A DNA stretch of 64,000 nt from Tolypeutes matacus (GCA_026826555.1 JAKSZT010054324.1:1839143-1903142); one strand, 5' to 3'; positions 1-11,890 are shown, counted from the stretch's first letter. Made by a program: numbers and translations. The notes: generated by a model from the sequence alone, not told the origin.

Positions 1-99
1 ATATTTTTTTTTCATTTATAATTGAATGATGAGGTAAATGATTGTTAATGGATGTTTTCAGCCCATAAATCTTCCAGCTTTTTCCAAATGATAATTCAT

Positions 100-350
100 T
101 CTTTGTCCTTGTATGTGCTAGCATTCAAAATATTGGGATTGTAAAGGTGAATAAGACAAATCACTTTCCACAAGCAGCTCAGTGTGACCGATGAGATAAT
201 AGAAAGTTAAATATCTTTGTGGTCAGTGCTACACCAGGGGCATACAGGAGGTGTTTCAGAATCACAGAGATTAATAAATACTCAACCAAAGACTAGCAAG
301 GCTACCATGAGGAGGTGATGTTTGAGTTGAGAATGCAAATGTAGTTTTTA
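100..350 (-). repeat. L2 LINE 3' fragment (degenerate)
   Basis: The stretch reads like an antisense L2 3' region. It has a run resembling 'gtgaataagacaaatcac', a phrase about counts in the 'caggaggtg' style near 245, and a 'gaggaggtgatgtttgag' block near 310, which is the complement of the conserved L2 segment. It is heavily decayed and has no open frame. The assignment comes from recognising the pattern only. Confidence 0.42.
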
Positions 351-475
351 TCTTTTCAGTAAAGCTTCTTTTGTACATTAGGTAACAAACTTTTAAAACA
401 ATACAAAAATTCTCTTACAAGATAACTTCATGTTTCCCTTCATATTTGTTAGAGGGCCATAGTATTTTTAGAAAC

Positions 476-1071
476 TGTAGAACCTGCCCTAAAACTAGGT
501 ATGAATTAACTGGATGCAAATTATTAATTGGATAGGCATATTAGATTTTATTAGATTCAGAAGTTTTACTTTTACTTTATTAAATTGAGATTAGGGCTTT
601 TATTTGACCATGTCATTAGGGCTACCCAGTTTGAGTCGTTCCCCACCCCCCTTGTGGACTATATAAATGGATGCTCAATCAAAGACAGGGAAGTAAATAC
701 ATGGAGAAGGAGAACACAGAGAGAGTTTAGTTTTTGATGCTGGAACCCCAGGGAAGAAAGCCAAGCCATTCACCTAATAGTGTACAGCCGGCCTTGTGGA
801 GAGAGCAGAGCAGCTGAGCCCAGAAAGAGACAAGACCCAGGAAACGAGATGAGCCTTATGCCAGCCTACAGCTGAGAATGGAAGAAGCTGGAACCATGGA
901 TCCTTAAGAGGAAGAGGAAGGCTGAACGCTCACAGAGACCAACATGTGGCAACAGACTTTGGTGGGGGATGTAACTTACTCCCTATGGCCTTGTGACTGT
1001 AATTTTCTACCCCAAAATAAATACCCTTTATAAAAGCCAACAGATTACTGGTACCTTGGCTGATGAATACA
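476..1071 (+). mobile_element. LTR of family A, diverged copy
   Basis: This is the oldest-looking of four LTRs of one family in the window; the others are at 3217, 48186 and 56700. It shares with them the block around 545-600, the purine-rich middle, the phrase at 950-1000 ending in a polyadenylation-type AATAAATACCC (1016-1026), and a 3' end that reads GATGAATACA. The 5' end is uncertain: TGTAGAAC at 476 is the best match to the family start TGTAGCAG. I see no clear target duplication. It is noncoding. Confidence 0.72.
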
Positions 1072-3216
1072 TCCATAATATGTTTAAATTTGACAACCCA
1101 AAAGCTGCTAATGCAATTTATAACATTGATCCTGCAGTTGGGAAGAGGTTAGAGATCATTGGTAAATTATTCCTGATTAGATCAAGAAAAGTGATCAATC
1201 TACTACCTAATAGATACCATAGAGTACTTCAACATTACTTTAATTTTCACATTAATTTTATATTAATTTTTCTTCTAATTTAGCAGGAGAATCAAATTAG
1301 CTAGAGATAGTAAGCTAATTTTTAATTTAAAGATAAAGTTGATAATAAGAAAGTTGGAAAAGATCACAGAAAGTTCATGTGATAATGTTCAAAGAAAAAT
1401 GTTTTACAATATGAAATCAACTCAACATTGCTTGCTGCTATTATTTAAACTTATTCATCTTTATATTCTTGGAATCTAGGATAGCACATGACATTAAGTA
1501 AATACTTAGAAAATGCTAATTAAATAAAATAATCATTGGTGGAATATATCTTTCAGTTGTATTATCTCAATGATTTCCAGGTTCTGCCATCTTGACTATG
1601 GTGTTAAAATAGCATAGTGGAATCAGACAGAGAATCTCCAGAATGTTTTATTTGAGCTCTTTGCAGCTCAGGTAGTTTTGAGACTCTGAAGATGACCTGC
1701 TATATAAAAAAACAGTAAGAATAATAATGATAATTAGTTCCCAGATCAGCCCAATTAAGATGAAGTTGAGCAGAAATAGTTAATTAAAATTATTGCCACA
1801 CACAAAAAACCCTGCCATTATAAAAATATCTATGAGTATATTATGACTAAAATTGAATAAGAACACTATTATTAATCTATTTGGGAATGAAATATAGAGC
1901 CACCTTATGGATAAGTTAGAAAGTCTTAAGTAATACAGCATGTTTTCAGGTTTTTCTCATACCACAGTGAATGCAATGACGCAATTAAATGCATCTAACA
2001 TACTGAACACACTTAAAGAACCATATTCATTTTGTACTATTATTTCTGCTTGTTTATTGAAAGTCTTGTTAAATTGTACCAGGGGTTTTGACAAATTTCT
2101 TATTGACCCTGGGACTGTGAGCCAACAGAATTTGAATGTTTTGCATTATGTAAATGGTGAACTGGTTTAGGTTTTTGCATAAAATCTCTAGAATAATAAA
2201 TTGGTATTTTTCACTTGTAGCTTTCCCTCTTTTCAATTCCTTTTGAAGATTGTTCTACAGATATAGTCAAAGCGTCAATTAGAATAAAATAAACTTAGTT
2301 CTTAACTCAGATATAAAAACAGGATAGAAATTTTTCAGCTTTATGGGGATTGCGTGGTAGACAATGATGGGAACCTGCATTGGGAAATAAACATTGTTTT
2401 GATGTTCTTTAGTCTCCTGGGTGTGCTCCCTAGTTTCTGTTTATCATGGTACTACTGGCAATTTCTTTCACTTTTTATAGCTAACACGTATGTAGCATTA
2501 AATATGTGCCAATGTTTTATTTGTGTCACCTTAGCTGTTGCTCAAAATAACTGATGAGGCAGACACAATAACTTATGAGTTGTTCCTGATTTGTGGGGTA
2601 GGGTGCTGGTGGTACAGAGGGGTTAAATGACGTGTAAAATCATATACATGGGAGTAGAAAAGCTAAGATTTGAGCCTAGGTAGTACAACTTCATAGCTTG
2701 TTGTCTGTAGTACTATGCCACTGGTTTTGTAGCTTTTGTTTCAAGATTATAAAATAGTTTGTTTCTAAAATCTAGAACTTTGCAAAATATACCTTAGATT
2801 TTATGTAATAATCAGTTATGTAAGAAGTACATAAATATCCTTAGTGCTAAGAAGAATGCTATTAACCCAACAGGTGTTCTATAAAAAGATCTGAACCATC
2901 CTTTTTGTCAAAAACCATAGACTGTGTTTACAGTTTGTGCTGGCAATATTTGGGGGTTATGGGAGATGAAAAGAAACAACTATAAGGGAAAACTTTGGAA
3001 ATACTTTTAAGGGAGCACTATCACTGATCTTGGTATTTTTGTATAAGAGCTAGGTAGATGCTCCCTCAGAGCTATTCTGTGTAAGTGCTGTTTCAAGTAG
3101 CCTTTTCAGTGGGTTCCAATGTTTAGAGCTCTTTGTCTAGTAACCTCAAGCTAGAAACACTACTAGATAAAGGTTGTGAAGCCATAACTAACTCTGTTCT
3201 GTATAGCCTACCACAC
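1072..3216. other. Unique AT-rich sequence
   Basis: I recognise no gene here. Short open frames of up to about 75 codons have no recognisable composition or motif. The only repeat I see is a decayed MIR near 2610-2725. Confidence 0.6.
2610..2725 (-). repeat. MIR SINE fragment
   Basis: The antisense MIR core is visible. A run about gaining entry to the repeat's middle ('taaatgacgtgtaaaatcat') is followed by 'gagcctaggtagtac' and an end containing 'tactatgccactgg'. These match the complement of the MIR tRNA-derived half and core. It is old and degenerate. Confidence 0.5.
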
Positions 3217-3883
3217 TGTAGCAGTTTGATATTGTTTATGAATTCCAAAAATAGATATTGGATTATGTTTGTAAATTGGTCTGTTCCTCTGGTCATATTA
3301 GATTGTATTGGATTCAGAGGTTTCACTTTTACTTGATTAAATAATGATTAAGGCTTTGATTTGGCCATGTCAGTAGGACATTGAGTCCCCGCTCCCTTGG
3401 TGGGCAGGGACTCACAAAGAAACTGCACTGCAGAGAAGGGAGGTTAGAGTTTTGAGCTGGAGCCCTGGAAAGTAAACACAGAAAAGCAGATATGTGAGGA
3501 AAGAGAGAAGGCTTCATTAGACATGGCAGAGGCCCCGGGAAGAGAGATGAACTGTTTGCCTGATAGTCTACAGCTGACCTTATGGAGAGACCAGAGTAGC
3601 TGAGCCCAGAGAGGAATGAGTCCTGGGAGAGAGATGAGACTTATCCCTATCTACAGCTGTTATTGGAAGAAGCTGGGACCATGGAGCCAAGAGAGGAAGG
3701 GGGAGCCTGAACCCTTGCAGACATCGGCAGTCATCTTTCTCTAACATGTGTTAACAGACTTTGGTGAGGGAAGTAACTTATACTTTTATGGTCTGCTAAC
3801 TGTAAGCTTCTATCCCAAATAAATACCCTTTATAAATAGATTTCTGGTACTTTGCATCAGCACACCTTTCGTTGACTAATACA
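3217..3883 (+). mobile_element. Solo LTR, family A, complete
   Basis: A complete 667-bp LTR begins TGTAGCAGTTTG and ends GACTAATACA. It is flanked by a perfect 5-bp duplication, CACAC (3212-3216 and 3884-3888). The TG...CA ends, the 5-bp duplication and the AATAAATACCC polyadenylation-type signal at about 3820 fit an ERVL/MaLR-class LTR. No internal retroviral region adjoins it, so it is a solo LTR left by recombination or a similar loss. It is noncoding; a promoter and poly(A) site are expected for the class but were not tested. Confidence 0.88.
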
Positions 3884-3944
3884 CACACTTATAGCCCTAA
3901 GAGATGATAGTCTCAAAAGATGCCACAGCAAAACTATGGGGATC

Positions 3945-4110
3945 CACGGGCCTGAATGAACTTCACAATCAGACCTGGGCCTCAGTCTGAAGGTAACCTG
4001 CCATTCACTAGGTGTGTGATTTGTACATGTCAATTGCCACACCTTTCTGAGGTTTAATTTTTTTTATGTTTGTGCATGGGGATAATACTTCTTTTATAAA
4101 GTTATACACT
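3945..4110 (+). repeat. MIR SINE
   Basis: The sense MIR core is readable: 'cactaggtgtgtgatttg', then a pyrimidine-rich 'ctttctgaggttt', then 'catggggataata'. This is the usual order of the MIR middle and right part. It sits between the solo LTR and the older L1 3' end. Confidence 0.6.
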
Positions 4111-4119
4111 ATTATCAAG

Positions 4120-4620
4120 CCAATGGAAAGGTATACAAAGGACAACGTCCCAGAAAGGAGAAATAAAATAGGCCTTTAAAAATATTGAAAGAAACTCAAC
4201 TTCCCTCCTGCATAAGAAGAGAAGTTCAATTTCAAACTAGTTATTTTCCATTAAAAAGAAATCTTTTAAACTGGAAAGGATCGAAAAGTTTGATAATATA
4301 TTGTGCTATTGAAGATAAGGGAACCAGGCATTTATATGTACTGATGGTGTAAAAAGGGACAGAATATTTGGATGGTTGTTTGATAATAACTATCTAAATT
4401 TGAAAACGTACATAACATTGGTTCAGTTATTTTACTTTTAATAATTTATGCTACAAACACTATACAAGTGCAAAGATACACTTGTAAGGTTAATCATCCC
4501 AGCATTGTTTTTAATAATAAAAGATGAGAAATAATTTAAATGCCCATAATTTCAAGACTACTTAATGAATATGGTTCTTATATACAGTGGAATAATATAT
4601 GAGCATTAAAAAAGAATGAG
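4120..4620 (+). repeat. Old L1 3' end, left part (host of nested L1)
   Basis: This is a sense 3' part of an ancient L1. The usual late landmarks appear in order: 'cagcattgtttttaataa', 'aatgcccataatttc', 'tacagtggaataatat', and 'gagcattaaaaaagaatgag'. The element is cut at 4620 by the 7-kb L1 insertion and resumes at 11595 with the expected continuation ('tgttctgatatggaataat'). Confidence 0.8.
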
Positions 4621-5772
4621 TTCAGGAATTGTGGGAATATGGCATCAGATTAGGCAGGCAGGGCTCAACTCTCTCACAAGGCAATGAAGAAAGAGCTAAA
4701 AGCTGTCCAAGGGACCTGCTTTGGGGCTCAGCAGACCAGGAAAGTGCTTCACAACTCCCAGGAGATAAGGGACAGAGAGAGAAAGAAGCTGAAACAACAA
4801 ACTTGAGTTACTACACCCCAGCCTCTGTAGGCCAGGGAGTGCTCCCCTCCCCCACCCTCAAGATTTTAATCTGGCTCACTGCAGCTGACTGAGAGGAGAA
4901 CAGATATCTTCCTCCCTGTCAGCCATTACAAGGGAAAAGGGAGGGGAAGCTGGGAAATTTTCTTAAGTAAATTTGACCAGCAGAGCTTGCTTTGAGTCTT
5001 AGCTCTGACCAGACTGAAACACAGGAAAACAGAGTTTGAAACACCTCTGTGGAAAGATGCATCAACAAGTGCCATCTGCTGGCCTGGCTGGATATTGCAT
5101 GGACAGAAACTGCTTTTGGTCTTCTCTGTATACTAACTCCTTGGAGAAAATCGATGCCCCATTAATAAGTCACTGGCACAATTTTCACAACCAAAGCTGG
5201 GCAATTTAAAGACTTAGAATAAGCTGAACCAAATATCAAAAAGAGCTGTGAAAAAAATAGGCAAGAGAGAGAAATTGGCCACCAGAGTAAATTCACCCAC
5301 ATATTCAGATGCCTGGACATCAGCAAAAAATTACAAGCCATCCTAGGAAACAGAAAGAGATGTCCCAGCCAAAAGAACAAACCAAATATCGTGAAGAAAT
5401 ACAGGGTTTAAGAAAAACTAATCAATGATAACCATACAACTCTCCTAAATTAATTCAAATAATTAAAAGAAAATATGATTAAAGAGATAAAGGATATAAA
5501 GAAGACACTGGGTGAGCATGAAGAAAAATTTTAAAGCCTGTAAAGATAAGTAACAGACCTTATGGGAATGAAAGACATGATGGAAGAGATTAAAAATACT
5601 TTAGAATCACATAAGATCAGATTTGAGTTGCTCAAAGACAGAATTAGTGATTTTAAAGAAAGCATCTATCTGAACTGGAAAAGACAGGAGAGCAGAAAGA
5701 GAAGAGAATGGTAAAAATGGAACAAAGTCTCAGGGAATTGAATGACAATGCTAAACACAAAAACATATTGGT

Positions 5773-5952
5773 TGATGGCTCAAAGCCTGCTTTTCTCTTA
5801 CTCTCCCTTGTTAACCTATGTTTCAGACAATGGTTCTCAGAGACTGCTCACTTTCCTCAGTTCAAATCAGTGAGGTCATATACTGTTCATCCTTCAGTGC
5901 CCGGTAGGTTCCGTGTAATATTTTAGGTAATCTAAGTACCTCTTAAAAAAAA

Positions 5953-5996
<44 letters not shown>

Positions 5997-6117
5997 CATT
6001 TTTGTAGGCAAATGCACATATATGCATATATATATATATCATTTTACAAATATTGGTATGGTGAAAATTTTGATTTTTACCCACAATAAAAAATAAATAA
6101 ATTAAAAAAACAAAAAA
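5773..6117 (+). mobile_element. Family X 3' end retroposed into L1 ORF1
   Basis: A 345-bp insert splits L1 ORF1. It has a 16-bp target duplication, ACAAAAAYRTATTGGT (5757-5772 and 6118-6133, two mismatches). Its 3' half matches the terminus of family X near 14641-14830 (reverse complement): 'taggtaatctaag', an AT-dinucleotide tract, 'caaatgcacatatatgcat', and 'ttgatttttacccacaat', ending A-rich. The target duplication together with the A-rich end indicates L1-style insertion of a 5'-truncated copy. The first 120 bp or so does not match the other X copies. Confidence 0.8.
5957..5995. repeat. (AT)n microsatellite
   Basis: A near-pure AT dinucleotide tract inside the X insertion. A shorter AT tract follows at 6022-6040. 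Confidence 0.95.
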
Positions 6118-7574
6118 ACAAAAATGTATTGGTGTCCCAGAAGAAGAGAATGGAAAAGGAGCAGAAAGAATATTTGAGGAAATAATGACTGAAAACATCC
6201 CAGCCCTTATGAAAGACATAAATATCAGTATCTAAGAAGGACAACATACCCCAAACAGAATAAATCTGAAAAGGCCTACCTCAAGACACTATTCAGAATG
6301 ACAAATATCAGAGATAAAAAGAGGATTCTGAAAACAGCAAGAGAAAAGCAAAGCATCACATACAATGGAACACTGATAAGATTAAGTGCTGATCTCTCAT
6401 CAGAAACCATGGAGCAGAGAAGAAAGTGGTATGATGTATTTGATACTTAAAAAAAAAAAATGCTAGCCAAGAATTATCTATCTAACCAAGCTGTCCTTCA
6501 AAAATGAGGGTGAGTTCAAAGTCTTCACAGACAAACAAAAACTGATAGAATATGTTACCAAAATGCTAGAATTACAAGAGAAACTAAAGGGAGTGCTGCA
6601 ATATGAAAGTAAAAACAAGAGAGAGACTTGAAGAAGAGTGTAGAAATGAAGATTATTAGGAAGGGTAAATTAAAGTGCTAAAAGGCAGATAATAGTACAA
6701 TATGACAACAGAAAGCCAAAGGACAAAATGGATGAAGTAAGTAATGCCTTTAGAGTAATAACATTGAATGTTAATGGCTTGAACTCTCCAATCAAAAGGC
6801 ATAGAATGGTTTTAAAAAATATGAGCCATCTACATGTTGTCTAAAAGAGACTCACTTCAGATGTAAGGACACAGGTTAAAAGAGAAAGATTGGAAGAAGA
6901 TATTTCATGCAAATAGTAACCAAAAAAAAGCTGGACTAGCGATATTAATATCAGGCAAAATAGATTTTAAATGCAAAACTGTTATAAGGGATGAAGAAGG
7001 TCATTATATAGTAATAAAATGGACAATTCACCAGAAGAAATAAGTATACTAAATATTTATGTACCTAACCTGAGTGCCTCAAGATACATGAGGTGCACAC
7101 TGGCAAAGCTGAAGGGAGAAGTAGATGTCTCTAGAAAATTGTTGGAGACTTCAATATACCACTCTCAATATCAGATAGAACATCTGAACAGAGGATAAAT
7201 AAACAGAGTTTGAATAATATGATAAATGAACTAGACTTAACAGACATCTATAGAGCATTGCACCCCAAAACAGCAGGATATACTTTCAAGTGCACATGGA
7301 TCCTTCCTCAGAATTGACCACACGTTGGGTCATAAGTCTCAATAAATCTAAAAAGATTGAAATTTTACAAAATAATTTCTCTGATATTAACAGAATAAAG
7401 CTGTAAATCAATAATGCATGGAAAAAGTGAAAATATATGGAGATTAAACAACACACTCTTAATCAGTTTGTCAAAGAAGAAATTGCAAGAGAATTCAGCA
7501 AATATCTTGAGATGAATGAAAATGAGAACACAACATATCAATACTACAAAATGTTAAAGCAAACAAAAAAAACC

Positions 7575-8118
7575 CAAAACATTATGCTAAGTGAAGGAGA
7601 CCAGACACAGAGTACTACATAATGTATGATTCCATTTATATAGAATGTAAATATAAATTAATTTATAAAGGTAAAATTAGATTAGTGATTATGTAGGGCT
7701 GAGGAAGGAAGCAATGCTAAGTGTTGTGGAGTCTTTCTTTTTGAAGTAATATTCTAAAATTTTTGAGATGATGAATGTACAACATTGTGATTATACCAAA
7801 AGGCATTGATTATACACTTTAGATCATATGGTGTGTGAATGTATCTCAGTAAAACTGCTTAATAAATAAATAATTGTGCAAGAATAGTCAGAAATAGCAG
7901 CTATGTGCAGCAGGGAAAACAGATTGAGAGGTGAGGAATTTTCTTGTTTGTCTGTTTTTTTTGTTTATTATTACTGAAATAATGAAAATGCAGTAATGAT
8001 TGATGAATGAATAACTGTGATTATACCAAATACCATTGATTGTACACGTTGGATAAATTTTATGTTTTGTTAATATGTACCAATAAAATTGTTTTAAAAA
8101 AGGAAAAACAAAACAAAA
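7575..8118 (+). mobile_element. Two 5'-truncated L1 3' ends nested in ORF2
   Basis: Between ORF2 sequence ending near 7575 and resuming at about 8119 ('tgtggaacactgcaaaggc') lie two successive L1 3' UTR copies. The first runs from 'acattatgctaagtgaagg' to a TAAATAAATAA end at about 7872. The second starts near 7873 and ends in an A-rich tract at about 8116. Both match this L1's own 3' UTR at 11340-11570 (shared 'attgagaggtgaggaatttt' and 'tgattataccaaa...ttgtacac' blocks). They are either two insertions or one tandem event. No clear target duplication was read. Confidence 0.72.
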
Positions 8119-9957
8119 CTGTGGAACACTGCAAAGGCTGTGCTGAAAGGGAAATTTATAGCCCTCAATTTTTACATTAAAAAATGAAGAAAGAGCTAAA
8201 ATTGAAGATCTAACTGCACACCCGGAGGAACTAGAAAAAGAAAAACAAACTATCCCAAACAAAGCCAAAGGAAAGAAATAGTAAAGATCAGAACAGAAAT
8301 AAATGAAATCGAGAACAACAACAAAAAAATGGAATCAACAAAACCAAAAGTTAGTTCTTTGAGACTTTGAGAAGATCAACAAAATGACAAACCCCTAGCT
8401 AGACTGACAAAGAAAAAAGAGAAGATGCAAATATATAGTATAAAATCAGAAACGAGAGGGGGTACATTAAAACTGACCCTGCAGAAATAAGAGATATCAT
8501 AAAAGGATACTATGAACAACTGTATGCCAAAAAAACTAGACCATGTAGATGATATGGACAAATTCCTAAAAACATATGAATCACCTACACTGACCATAGA
8601 AGAAACAGAAGATCTCAACAAACAAATCACAAACGAAGAGGGTGAAACAGTCATCAAAAACCTCCCAAAGATGAGAAGTTCAGGGCCAGATGGTTTCACA
8701 GGTGAATTTCACCAATCATTCAAAGAAGATCTAATGCCAATCTTGTTCAACCTCTTCCAAAAAATCGAACAGTTAAGAATGCTACCAAACTCATTCTATG
8801 AAGCCAATATCACCCTAATACCAAAACCAGATAAATATACTACCAAAAAAAAAAAATTATAGACCAATATCTCTAATGAATATAGATGCAAAAAACCCAC
8901 ATAATACTTGCAAACCAAATCCAAAAGTCGATTAAAAGAATTATACACCACAATCAAGGAGGTTTTATCCCAGGTATGTGAGGGTGGTTCAACACAAGAA
9001 AATCAATTAGTGTTATAAGCCACGTTGATAAATTGAAGAAGAAAAATCACATGATCCTTCTTAATTGATGCAGAAAGGCATTTGACAAAATACAGCACTG
9101 TTTCCTGATTAAAAAAATAATAATAATAACACTCCAAAAGATAGGAATAGAAAGACGCTTTCTCAATATGCTAAAGTGCATATATGAAAAACCTACAGCT
9201 GGCATTGTACTCAATAGTGAAGGACTGAAAGCTTTCCTGCTGAGATCAGGAGCAAGACAAGGTTGTCCACTGTCACCATAATTATTCAATATTTGCTAGA
9301 AGTTTTAGCTAGAGTAATTAGGCTAGATAAAGAAATAAAAGGCACCTAAATAGAAAAGGAAGAAGTAAAACTTTCACTACTTGCTGATATATGAGCCTAT
9401 ATATAGAAAATACTGAAAAATCCACAACAAAGCTACTAGAATTAATAGACGATTTCAGCAAAGTGGTGGGATACAAGATCAATATGTAAAACCAATGGCA
9501 TTTCTACATTCAGAAAAATACAAAACATTGCTAAAAGACACCAAACAAGACTTACATAAATGGAGGGACATACTGTGTTCATGGATTGGAAGACTAAATA
9601 TTGTTAAGATGTCAATTCTACCCAAACTGATTTAGAGATTCAATGCAATCCAATAAAAATCCTAACAGCCTTTTTTTCCAGAAATGGAAAAGCCAATAAT
9701 CAAATTTATTTGGAGGGTTTAGGGGTCCTGAATAGCCAAAAATGTCTTTAAAAAGACGAACAAAGTTGGAGGACTCTCACTTCTGGACTTTATGGCATGT
9801 TACTTAGCTACAGTGGTGAAAACAACAACAACAATAATAACACACACAACAAAAAACAAACAAAAAAACAAAAAACAGCATGGTACTGGCATAAAGACAG
9901 ATTGACCAATGGAACCGAATTGAGAACTCAGAATTAGACTCTTACAAGTAGTTAAGT

Positions 9958-9984
9958 GATTTTTTTTTTTTTTTTTTTTTTACA
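9958..9984. repeat. Poly-T tract inside L1 ORF2
   Basis: A T-run of more than 20 starts at 9961 and is followed by about 40 bp ('acaagtctgccaggcc...') that is not expected in ORF2 at this point. It looks like a tiny antisense poly(A)-tailed insertion or tract expansion. Confidence 0.55.
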
Positions 9985-10976
9985 AGTCTGCCAGGCCTTC
10001 TCAGGTTGGCCAGAATAGTCCATTCAACAAATGGTGCTGGGGAAACTGGATAGCCATATCCAAAAGAAAGAAAGAGGACTCCTATCTCACACCTTATACA
10101 AAAATTAACTAAAAATGGATTAAGGTCCTAAATATAAAAGTGAAAACTATAAAACTCTTAGAAGAAAATGTAGGAAAACATCTTCAAGATCTTGTGGTAG
10201 GTGGTAGTTTCTTAAACCTTACTCCCAAAGCACAAGCAACAAAAGAAAAAGTAGATAAATGGGACCTCCTCAAAACTAAACACTTCTGCACCTCAAAGAA
10301 CTTTGTCAATTGGGTGAAAAGGCAGCTGACTCAATGGGAGAAATGATTTGGCAATCACATATCCAATAAGGGTTTAGTATCGATGACATATAAAGATCTC
10401 ATACAACTCAACACTAAAAAGCCAAACTACGCTATTAAAAAATGGGCAAAAGAGTTGAAAGGACAATTGTCCGAAGAAGAAATACAAATGGGGAGGAAAC
10501 ACATAAAAAAATGTTCAACATCGCTAGAGATTAAGGAAATGAAAATCAAAACTACAATGATTTTCTATCACTTCACACCTATTAGACTGGCCACTATTAA
10601 AAAGTCAGAAAACTGTAAATGTTGGAGAGGATGTGGAGAGACAGGAATGCTTATTCGCTGTTGGTAGGAATGTACAGCTACTGTGGAGGACTGTTTAGCA
10701 ATTCCCAAGGATGTTGTATATAGATTTGCCATGTGACTTGGCAATACCATTGCTAGTTATATACCAAGAAGAAGTGAAACCCGTGACACAAATAGACATC
10801 TGCACACTGAAGTTCATAGTAGAGTTATTCACGATAGCCAAAAGTCAAAAAGAACCCAGGTAAGAAGAAATGAAGTCGTGAAACATATGACAACATGGAT
10901 AAACCCAGAGGACATTATGCTGAGTGAAGCAAGTCAGACACAAAAGGACAAATACTGTATGATTGTGTTATTATGA

Positions 10977-11579
10977 ATTAAATATTTTATGTAAACTCAT
11001 AATTATTAATTATTATACACGGCACCAGAAAAGAGAATGACGGTAGAGGATGGAAAGCTGATGGTTAATCTGTGCAGAATTGGTTAAAAGTTTTTTGTAA
11101 ATCTTTGGAAAGAAATGGAAATGGTGAGAGCACATCATGGTGTTTGTGACTAGCAGGGCTATTATATGGGTATGATAGTGATTGAAAGGGAAAGCCTAAG
11201 GACATTTATGTTACCAGAAGGAAAGTTAAAAAATTTAACATGGGTCTGTATAACAGTGAAACCTCATGTAAAATACGAATGTGTGATATTGCATATATTA
11301 AACTGTTTTTACAAAATATAAATACAGATAACCCAGAGAGAAGGAAACAGAATAGCAGCTTTATAGGGAAGGGGAAGCATAGAGAGATTGAGAGGTGATG
11401 AGTTTTGCTTATTTGGTTGGTTTGTTTTTGTTTTTTAGTATTATTAGTGGAATAATGAAAATGCTCTAAAAATGATTGAAGTGATAAACGCACAACTCTT
11501 TGATTATACTGAATTCCATTTATTGTACACTTTGGATGGATTTATGCTTTATTAAAATGTGTCAAAATTGATTTGTTAC
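10977..11579 (+). other. L1 3' UTR of the 7-kb element
   Basis: Noncoding tail of the L1. It has the 'ggtagaggatggaaagctgatgg' region and a T-rich block at 11405-11440. The end 'ttgtacactttggatggatt' also occurs in the nested copy at 8041 and, inverted, at 61480. Confidence 0.8.
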
Positions 11580-11690
11580 AAAAAAGAGCGAGTTAGGTTT
11601 ATTTGTTCTGATATGGAATAATTTCCAAGTAAAATTTTTAAATGAAAATATTAGATAAAGCAAAGTTTGTATAATTATGACTTGTTTAAA
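11580..11690 (+). repeat. Old L1 3' end, right part
   Basis: Continuation of the element cut at 4620. After the right copy of the target duplication it resumes with 'aggtttatttgttctgata', 'ggaataatttccaag' and a decayed end. This proves the order of insertion. Confidence 0.75.
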
Positions 11691-11890
11691 ATGTGATATG
11701 TATTACTTTAAGATATTCAGAGGAGTGATTTTTTTTCCCTTGCCGTTCCTTTTATGTTTATTAGCTAACAATCTCCAGAGTTTCTCCTAACAGACAGTAA
11801 ATTCTTAATTATTTTCCTTTGAATACCAATTTTTATTATAAGGATTTTTTTTTGCTATCAGCACTTTAAATTTGTCATCCTACTGCCTTT

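Larger units (their letters stand above)
5309..6631 (+). pseudogene. L1 ORF1p RNA-binding protein, broken
   Basis: In functional L1s ORF1p is a trimeric RNA-binding chaperone of the retrotransposition particle. The frame opens at the ATG at 5309 (MPGHQQK...), is broken near 5418 (stop after the phrase encoding GLRKTNQ), and is then split by a 345-bp retroposon at 5773. The C-terminal half (6134-6631) still shows the conserved order of the ORF1p C-terminal domain: a RILKTAREKQ-like stretch, an RLSADLSSE-like stretch, and FTDKQKL. The stop is TGA at 6629-6631. A related, better preserved frame lies at 63197-63690 on the other strand. Confidence 0.85.
6728..10976 (+). pseudogene. L1 ORF2p (endonuclease / reverse transcriptase), broken
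   Basis: ORF2p nicks the target and reverse-transcribes L1 RNA. The relic starts at the ATG at 6728 (MDEVSNAF), followed by the N-terminal endonuclease signature NVNGLNSP. The region before reverse transcriptase is interrupted by L1 3' sequence (about 7575-8118). From 8512 an open stretch of 116 codons carries the reverse transcriptase entry region, with [13 protein letters not shown] and NSFYEANITLIPKPDK, before an A-run at 8847 shifts the frame. The C-terminal region appears at 10140-10346 and 10383-10667 in separate frames. The end is the TGA following YCMIVLL near 10976. Many frameshifts make it nonfunctional. Confidence 0.88.
4623..11579 (+). mobile_element. Near full-length L1 retrotransposon, inactive
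   Basis: This L1 of about 6.96 kb is complete in outline: a GC-richer 5' UTR (4623-5308), an ORF1 relic (5309-6631), an ORF2 relic (6728-10976) and a 3' UTR ending in an A-rich run. It is bounded by a 15-bp target duplication, AAAAAAGARYGAGTT (4608-4622 and 11580-11594, two mismatches), which fits target-primed reverse transcription into the old L1. Both ORFs carry frameshifts, stops and nested insertions (5773-6117 and about 7575-8118), so the copy cannot move by itself. The duplication mismatches suggest an insertion of moderate age. Confidence 0.9.
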
